Source of the DNA: an uncultured Clostridia bacterium
GTDB taxonomy: Bacteria > Bacillota > Clostridia > Oscillospirales > Acutalibacteraceae
DNA: 64,000 bases
Assembly: GCA_945874765.1 (NCBI GenBank)
Contig: CAMCHQ010000004.1
Coordinates: 105,618-169,617 of the forward strand
Direction of reading: 5' to 3'
Part shown: positions 59,546-64,000 of the stretch, in pieces
Position numbering within the stretch: position 1 is the stretch's first letter
Layout of the letters: each line of letters opens with the position of its first letter
Notes under the pieces: model-generated
Told to the model about the DNA's origin: nothing
Database searches by the model: none
The model's input: the letters and a program-made list of their open reading frames with translations, nothing else
Translations under genes and position numbers: made by a program

Positions 59546-59579
59546 TAAATTCCGCTTTGAATTTTTATTGATAAAAGTG

Positions 59580-59608
59580 TTGACAATCAAGTGATTTAGT
59601 GATATTAT
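59580..59608 (+). promoter_or_regulatory. tRNA-Met/tRNA-Trp promoter
   Basis: TTGACA (59580-59585), 17-nt spacer, TATTAT (59603-59608). Confidence 0.82.
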
Positions 59609-59642
59609 ATCTAAGTCGCTTGATTGAATGTCTTGCGTCTAT

Positions 59643-59719
59643 GGGCCATTAGCTCAGTTGGTCAGAGCCACCGGCTCATAACCGGTTGGTCCGGGGTTCG
59701 AGTCCCTGATGGCCCACCA
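59643..59719 (+). tRNA. tRNA with CAU anticodon (Met or lysidine Ile)
   Basis: Acceptor GGGCCAT/ATGGCCC, anticodon loop CTCATAA, T-arm GGGGTTCGAGTCCC, CCA. Elongator Met versus Ile2 cannot be settled by eye. Confidence 0.92.
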
Positions 59720-59726
59720 TATATTT

Positions 59727-59802
59727 AGGGGTATAGCTCAGTTGGTAGAGCAGCGGTCTCCAAAACCGCGTGCCGAGGGTTCAAGTCCTTCTGCCCCTGC
59801 CA
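59727..59802 (+). tRNA. tRNA-Trp (anticodon CCA)
   Basis: Acceptor AGGGGTA/TGCCCCT, anticodon stem GCGGT/ACCGC with loop CTCCAAA, encoded CCA. Confidence 0.95.
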
Positions 59803-59809
59803 AAACAGA

Positions 59810-59833
59810 AAGACACCTACGGGTGTCTTTTTT
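59810..59833 (+). terminator. tRNA operon terminator
   Basis: AGACACC-TAC-GGGTGTCT followed by TTTTT. Confidence 0.9.
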
Positions 59834-59847
59834 GTTTTGTTGTTAAA

Positions 59848-60003
59848 GCAGAAGGACTTGAACCACGAAATTCAAAAGCGCTTGCACTTTTGACGGAAGA
59901 CAGTCCGATGTAATGTTTTTGCATTGAGTTGATAACGATACCCCTGCTGTTTTTCTTTTTAAATTGATTATTTTTTAGTGACACAAGATTTTGGAGACCG
60001 CTG
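59848..60003 (-). repeat. Decayed inverted tRNA-Trp fragments
   Basis: Exact inverted copies of tRNA-Trp parts: 59848-59864 (complement of 59778-59794, T-arm), 59938-59945 (acceptor start) and 59989-60003 (complement of 59751-59765, anticodon arm). No intact tRNA forms. Confidence 0.7.
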
Positions 60004-60052
60004 TCCTAAGTTTAAGTCTTAGCTAAAATGAATAAAGAATGGAATTATAATT

Positions 60053-60124
60053 ATGATTAGACCGTTTTCTTTGTCGGACATAGACGAAATTATGGATATA
60101 TGGTTAAATCCAAATAAAAAATAA
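60053..60124 (+). pseudogene. GNAT acetyltransferase N-terminal remnant
   Basis: MIRPFSLSDIDEIMDIWLN is a typical GNAT start, then a stop after 23 codons; nothing of the acetyl-CoA site follows. A further 12-codon scrap is at 60141-60179. Confidence 0.55.
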
Positions 60125-60224
60125 TTTTACGGGAGCATATTATGACTGAAGCACTTGGAAAAAATATGGACAGATATTAGCTTTTGCGGTTTTTATTTAA
60201 CTAAAAAATCACGGAGGATTTATT

Positions 60225-61277
60225 ATGAAATTAGATAAGAACTGTGCCTTGCTGGTTATCGATATCCAGCAGGAAGATTTCACAGAGTTAAACGAAAATA
60301 ATATAAATGAGCCGAGATGGAATTCTATTCGCAATGCAAAAAGGGTATTAGATGTGTTTCGTGCTCTTAAATTGCCGGTAATACAAATTAAAGAATGTCA
60401 TCGTCCCGATATGGTCGATTTCGGACGTGAATTGGACGGCAGCGAGGATATCCATTGTATTGAAAACAGACCTGAAAACGACTACGCAAAACTCACTTAT
60501 CCTATTGACGGAGAATATTTGATATCGAAACGTCGTTACAGTGCGTTTTTTGCTACCGATTTGGAAATTTTGCTTAAAGGACTTAATGTTGACACTTTGT
60601 ATTTGGTAGGCGGTTTGACCGATGTTTGTATTCATTATACCGCAGTTGACGCACACCAAAACGATTATCATATTCACGTTGTTACAGACGCTGTTTCAGG
60701 CTCAAGCGAAGAGGCACATAAAAACGCTTTGAAAGCAATTGAATATTTGCAGTCAAACGCACTTGTTACAACTGAAGAAATTGAAAAAGCATTAAACAAT
60801 GAAGCTGATGCAGACGATGAAAAGTTTATGAAAATGGCAATTGAATTGTCAAAGTCGGCTGTTGAACACGGTAACGAACCGTTTGGCGCAGTACTTGTTA
60901 AAAACGGTGAGGTTGTTTATAAGCACGAAAATCAAATTTATACAAAACACGACCCGACTTACCACGGTGAAGCGGGACTTATCAGGGAATTTTGCGCTAA
61001 AACAGGTATTACCGATTTAAGCGATTATACTTTATATTCAAGCTGTGAACCTTGCTTTATGTGCAGCGGCGCAATGGTTTGGACCAAGCTCGGCAGGCTT
61101 GTTTACGGCGCAAGTAATGATGATTTGGAAAAGATTTTAGGCAGTGACGGCGGATGCAACTGTTCTGAAATTGTATTTGATAATTCTTTTTGGCAGCCTG
61201 ATGTTACAACAGGTGTTTTAAGAGATGAGAGTATAAAAGTTTTAAAAGCATATTTTGCTTCACACAATAAAGGTTGA
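60225..61277 (+). CDS. Fusion: isochorismatase-like hydrolase plus CMP/dCMP-type deaminase
   Basis: 350 residues. N-terminal domain (1-185) has the cysteine hydrolase triad Asp13 (LLVIDIQQEDF), Lys102 (ISKRRYSAF) and Cys135 (GGLTDVCIHY). C-terminal domain (about 197-350) has the zinc deaminase motifs HGEAG (His247, Glu249) and PCFMC (Cys277, Cys280), with NEPFGAVLV as in guanine/nucleoside deaminases. SD GGAGG precedes the ATG. A two-step base or amide catabolic enzyme is likely; substrate unknown. Confidence 0.88.
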   Translation: MKLDKNCALLVIDIQQEDFTELNENNINEPRWNSIRNAKRVLDVFRALKLPVIQIKECHRPDMVDFGRELDGSEDIHCIENRPENDYAKLTYPIDGEYLISKRRYSAFFATDLEILLKGLNVDTLYLVGGLTDVCIHYTAVDAHQNDYHIHVVTDAVSGSSEEAHKNALKAIEYLQSNALVTTEEIEKALNNEADADDEKFMKMAIELSKSAVEHGNEPFGAVLVKNGEVVYKHENQIYTKHDPTYHGEAGLIREFCAKTGITDLSDYTLYSSCEPCFMCSGAMVWTKLGRLVYGASNDDLEKILGSDGGCNCSEIVFDNSFWQPDVTTGVLRDESIKVLKAYFASHNKG

Positions 61278-61422
61278 TATTTAACGGCTTGCAGAGTTTT
61301 CTGCAAGCTTTTTTCTTATTAATAGGATTGGTGTCTATAATGAGTAAATCCGTTGATATAGAATGTGTGCAGTGATATAATTATATTTGTCAGAAAAAAT
61401 ATTTAAAATCGAGGCAAAAGTA

Positions 61423-62748
61423 ATGTTTTCAAACAAGGATTTACGCAAATTGATTTTTCCGCTTTTTGTTGAGCAATTTCTTTTGATGTTTGTCGGAATA
61501 GCGGATACTTTTGTTGTAAGCTTTTCAAGTGAAGCCGATGTTTCGGGTGTTTCGCTTGTAACATCGTTTAATACCGTTCTTATTTTTCTTTTTACGGCAT
61601 TATCATCAGGCGGTGCTGTCATAATAAGTCAATATATAGGTTGTAAAAATAATGATAAGGCGTCACGTTCGTCGGGGCAGCTTTTGATGATTTCGACAGT
61701 TATATCCATTGTTATGACCGTTTTGATTTTAGTTTTTCATTCTCAGCTTTTGCATGCTCTTTTCGGTAAAATTACTAAAGAGGTTATGAATGCTTGCGAT
61801 ATATATCTTATTATAACAACCGTTTCTCTTCCGGCTCTTGCCATATATGATGCCGGCGCCGCTTTGTGACGCAGTATCGGTAAAACAAATGTAACTATGT
61901 ATATCTCTGTAGTTACTAATATTATTAACGTTGTCGGTAACTGTGTAGGCGTATTTGTTCTTCTTCTCGGAGCGGCAGGCGTTGCTTATCCTTCATTAAT
62001 TTCCCGTATTTTATCGGCAATTGCGGTTACTGTCTTTTGCTTTAGTAAGAAAATCAATGTAAGATACAGATTTAAAGATATCTTTGCTTGGGACAATTTC
62101 CTTTTAAAGAAAATTATGAATATTGCCCTGCCTAACGGACTTGAAAACGGTGTTCACCAACTTGTTAAAGTGGCTTTGTCAAGTATGGTGGCTCTTTTCG
62201 GTACATATCAGATTGCGGCAAACGGCGTCGCTCAAAGTATATGGTCTCTTGCGGCAATTATGGGACTTGCAATGGCTCCTGTTTATACAACGGTTATAGG
62301 CCAATGTATGGGTGCCCGTGATATTGATGCGGCAAATTTCTATTTTAAAAAGCTTAATAAAATCACGTTTGTACTGTCCGTTCTTTGGAATGCGCTGATT
62401 TTTGCAATAACACCTCTTATTGTCAGGTATTCCGCTATTTCGCCTGAAGCTAAGAAACTTGTTATTTGGCTTGTTCTTATTAATAATATCTTTAACGGCT
62501 TGGCTTATCCTTTTGCAGGCTCACTCAGTAACGGCTTGCGTGCGGCAGGCGATATTAAGTTTACAATGATTGTGTCAATAACCCTTACGATTTTTGCCCG
62601 TCTTTTCTTCTCGGCATTGTTTGGTATGTGGCTTAAGATGGGTGTTATCGGTGTCGCTATCGGTATGAGTATGGATTTGGTATTCAAAGCAGTAATATTT
62701 ATTTATAGATATAAGTCACAAAAATGGACAAAGTTTCAGATAATATGA
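61423..62748 (+). pseudogene. MATE family efflux transporter interrupted by TGA
   Basis: From ATG 61423 the frame encodes a MATE protein (LIFPLFVEQFLLMFVGIADT) to an in-frame TGA at 61867-61869 within AAL-stop-RSIGKTNV; the same frame then continues to 62748 (GLENGVHQLVKVALSSMVAL, LRAAGDIKFTMIVS). About 441 codons in total, normal MATE length. A single nonsense change, or an assembly error, is the simplest reading. Confidence 0.85.
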
Positions 62749-62773
62749 AACAAATATAACGGGGAGTGTAATT

Positions 62774-63901
62774 ATGAAAACTGAAGAAAAGGTGTCAAAA
62801 AAGAAAAGCAAAGCATTGAAAATTGTTTTAATTATAGTTGCGGCAATAGTAATTGTCGCTGTAGGGTTTATAAATTTAACTACGTTACCTAAGTATGACG
62901 ATGACAAAAATGTTATCTACGTCGGCTCTATGGTGAAATCTAAAACTATAGATTATCAGGACGAAAGCGGAAAAGGAATAGCGAAAAATCCTATTGTTAA
63001 AATAATGCAAATGGTTTGGCGCTTTTGCGACGACGGAGATAAAAGTAAGCACGCAAAACAAAATCCGCCTAAAGATATTGAACTTATCAGCGATATCCCT
63101 TATATAGATGACGGAAATTATTATCATAAACTCGATATAATGTATCCTAACAGTATTTCAAAAGGAGACCAACTTCCCGTTATTATTGATATTCACGGCG
63201 GCGGCTGGATGTACGGCGATAAAGGACTTAATGAAAATTATTGCCGTGCGCTTGCCGATAAAGGATATGTTGTATTTGATATTAACTATAGGCTTGTGCC
63301 CGATGTCAACGTAAACGAACAAATCAAAGACGTTATGTCGGCACTTAAATGGATAGGCGAAAATATCAATAACTATCCTTGCGACAGCGATAATATTATG
63401 CTTACGGGTGACTCGGCAGGCGGTATGCTTGCTTCTTATGCAAGTGTCCTTTTGCAAAGCGAGGAACTGAGAAATATATTTGAAACCGAAAGTGCCGATA
63501 TCAACTTAACCGCTTTGGTTTTGACATCTCCCGTATCTTATATGAAAGACGGCGGCTGGTTCAGTATTTATACAAAACCGCTTTGGGGCAAAGGATATAA
63601 AAACAGTAAAACATATGAATATATGGATTTTGATAAGATTTTACCTTTTGCAAAGGAAATGCCGCCTACATATTTGATTACAAGCAGCGGGGATACACTT
63701 GCGCAAAAGCAAACGGTTAAACTTTATAACCTTTTGAAAAAGAACGGCGTTTCGTGTGAGCTTGCAAATTACGGTAAGGAATACGGCAAAAGTTTGCCGC
63801 ACGTGTTCAGCGTCTTACAACCGTTTGAGCCAGCCGGCAAAGACGCAATAGATAAAGAGCTTGCTTTTTATAAAAATGCTATGAAAGAAAAAGTAAAATA
63901 A
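62774..63901 (+). CDS. Membrane-anchored alpha/beta hydrolase (esterase/lipase family)
   Basis: 375 residues. One N-terminal membrane helix (about 16-37), then IDIHGGGWMYGDKG (oxyanion HGGG) and LTGDSAGGMLASY (nucleophile Ser near 219), as in hormone-sensitive-lipase-type esterases, and a C-terminal LPHVFSVLQPF with the catalytic His. Acts at the cell surface. Starts 26 nt after the MATE gene. Confidence 0.85.
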   Translation: MKTEEKVSKKKSKALKIVLIIVAAIVIVAVGFINLTTLPKYDDDKNVIYVGSMVKSKTIDYQDESGKGIAKNPIVKIMQMVWRFCDDGDKSKHAKQNPPKDIELISDIPYIDDGNYYHKLDIMYPNSISKGDQLPVIIDIHGGGWMYGDKGLNENYCRALADKGYVVFDINYRLVPDVNVNEQIKDVMSALKWIGENINNYPCDSDNIMLTGDSAGGMLASYASVLLQSEELRNIFETESADINLTALVLTSPVSYMKDGGWFSIYTKPLWGKGYKNSKTYEYMDFDKILPFAKEMPPTYLITSSGDTLAQKQTVKLYNLLKKNGVSCELANYGKEYGKSLPHVFSVLQPFEPAGKDAIDKELAFYKNAMKEKVK

Positions 63902-63902
63902 A

Positions 63903-63946
63903 AAAAGAAAGAACTGATTTTTTTAATAAAATCAGTTCTTTTTTCT
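63903..63946. terminator. Terminator after the esterase gene
   Basis: AAGAACTGAT (63909-63918) pairs with ATCAGTTCTT (63931-63940), then TTTTTC. Confidence 0.88.
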
Positions 63947-63966
63947 TGTCCAGCAATGGTTGATAA

Positions 63967-63985
63967 CCCCCGGTTCTACCGGGGG
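63967..63985. repeat. GC-rich perfect hairpin at window end
   Basis: CCCCCGG-TTCTA-CCGGGGG. No T-run follows. The element is cut by the window edge; could be a dispersed palindromic repeat. Confidence 0.45.
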
Positions 63986-64000
63986 AAACAGAAAGCTTTA

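Noticed and set aside
61861..61875. Selenocysteine or Trp reading of TGA in the MATE gene
   Set aside because: Elsewhere in the window TGA acts as a normal stop (e.g. the ATGA overlaps at 452 and 904), no SECIS-like hairpin follows, and MATE selenoproteins are unknown to me.
1..64000. CRISPR arrays
   Set aside because: No regularly spaced direct repeats and no cas genes seen; the only repeated short motifs are operators, arm sites and rep-upstream repeats.

Overview
The window comes from a low-GC Clostridia-type Firmicute, probably a gut Oscillospirales/Ruminococcus-like organism. The evidence is the overall base composition and Shine-Dalgarno usage, a SCIFF ranthipeptide with its radical SAM maturase, a PPi-type phosphofructokinase, a BclA-like spore-surface protein and ComEA/ComF genes. 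This assignment is an inference; no rRNA is present.

Host left arm (1-6.1 kb): the 3' end of ygiQ, comEA-like, comF and a GH18-like lipoprotein form a tight four-gene operon. After it come a polytopic membrane protein, a small membrane protein, a BclA-like protein, and tRNA-Leu(UAG) plus tRNA-Pro(GGG).

Prophage (about 6117-47073, 41 kb): it is integrated in the 3' end of tRNA-Pro, with a 14-bp core repeat at both ends and paired integrase arm-type sites inside both ends. Lysogeny genes (Xre repressor, ImmA-type protease, an unknown protein, tyrosine integrase) read rightward at 43.5-47 kb. Nearly everything else reads leftward in this order: Cro-like regulator; early genes with an HUH rolling-circle Rep, DUF1064 nuclease, PcfK/PcfJ, a methyltransferase-like protein, a PAPS-reductase-like protein and many small cysteine-rich proteins; a GroES-like protein; an ArpU/DUF1492-like regulator; a lambda-like head module (TerS, GpA-type TerL, gpW, portal, protease, capsid, DUF2190); a P2-like contractile tail (gpZ, sheath, tube, frameshifted chaperone E/E', tape measure, X, D, V, U, W, J, I, collar fibre, LRR fibre); and lysis genes. 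A HicAB toxin-antitoxin pair sits just inside attL. Several small units run against the main operon with their own promoter or terminator, including a hydrophobic peptide gene at 33.4 kb and a non-coding RNA opposite the rep leader at 41.5 kb.

Right flank (47.1-64 kb): a 5'-truncated MuF/JAB-domain gene with a small overlapping ORF lies next to attR. After it comes the second copy of a small structured RNA unit whose first copy is inside the prophage at 7.0 kb. The host genes that follow are an E2-type acyltransferase catalytic domain with an acetyl-CoA-transferase-family enzyme, a GH110-like beta-helix protein, PPi-PFK, SCIFF maturase and SCIFF peptide, an Orn/Lys/Arg decarboxylase-family enzyme, an orphan ncRNA candidate, tRNA-Leu(CAG), a surface protein, tRNA-Met and tRNA-Trp, an isochorismatase-deaminase fusion, a MATE transporter broken by TGA, and an alpha/beta hydrolase.

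The most unusual signals are the duplicated promoter-hairpin-terminator RNA, the plasmid-like Rep/antisense-RNA arrangement, the independently transcribed hydrophobic peptide, the orphan MuF-JAB module, and inverted tRNA fragments found just beyond tRNA terminators.
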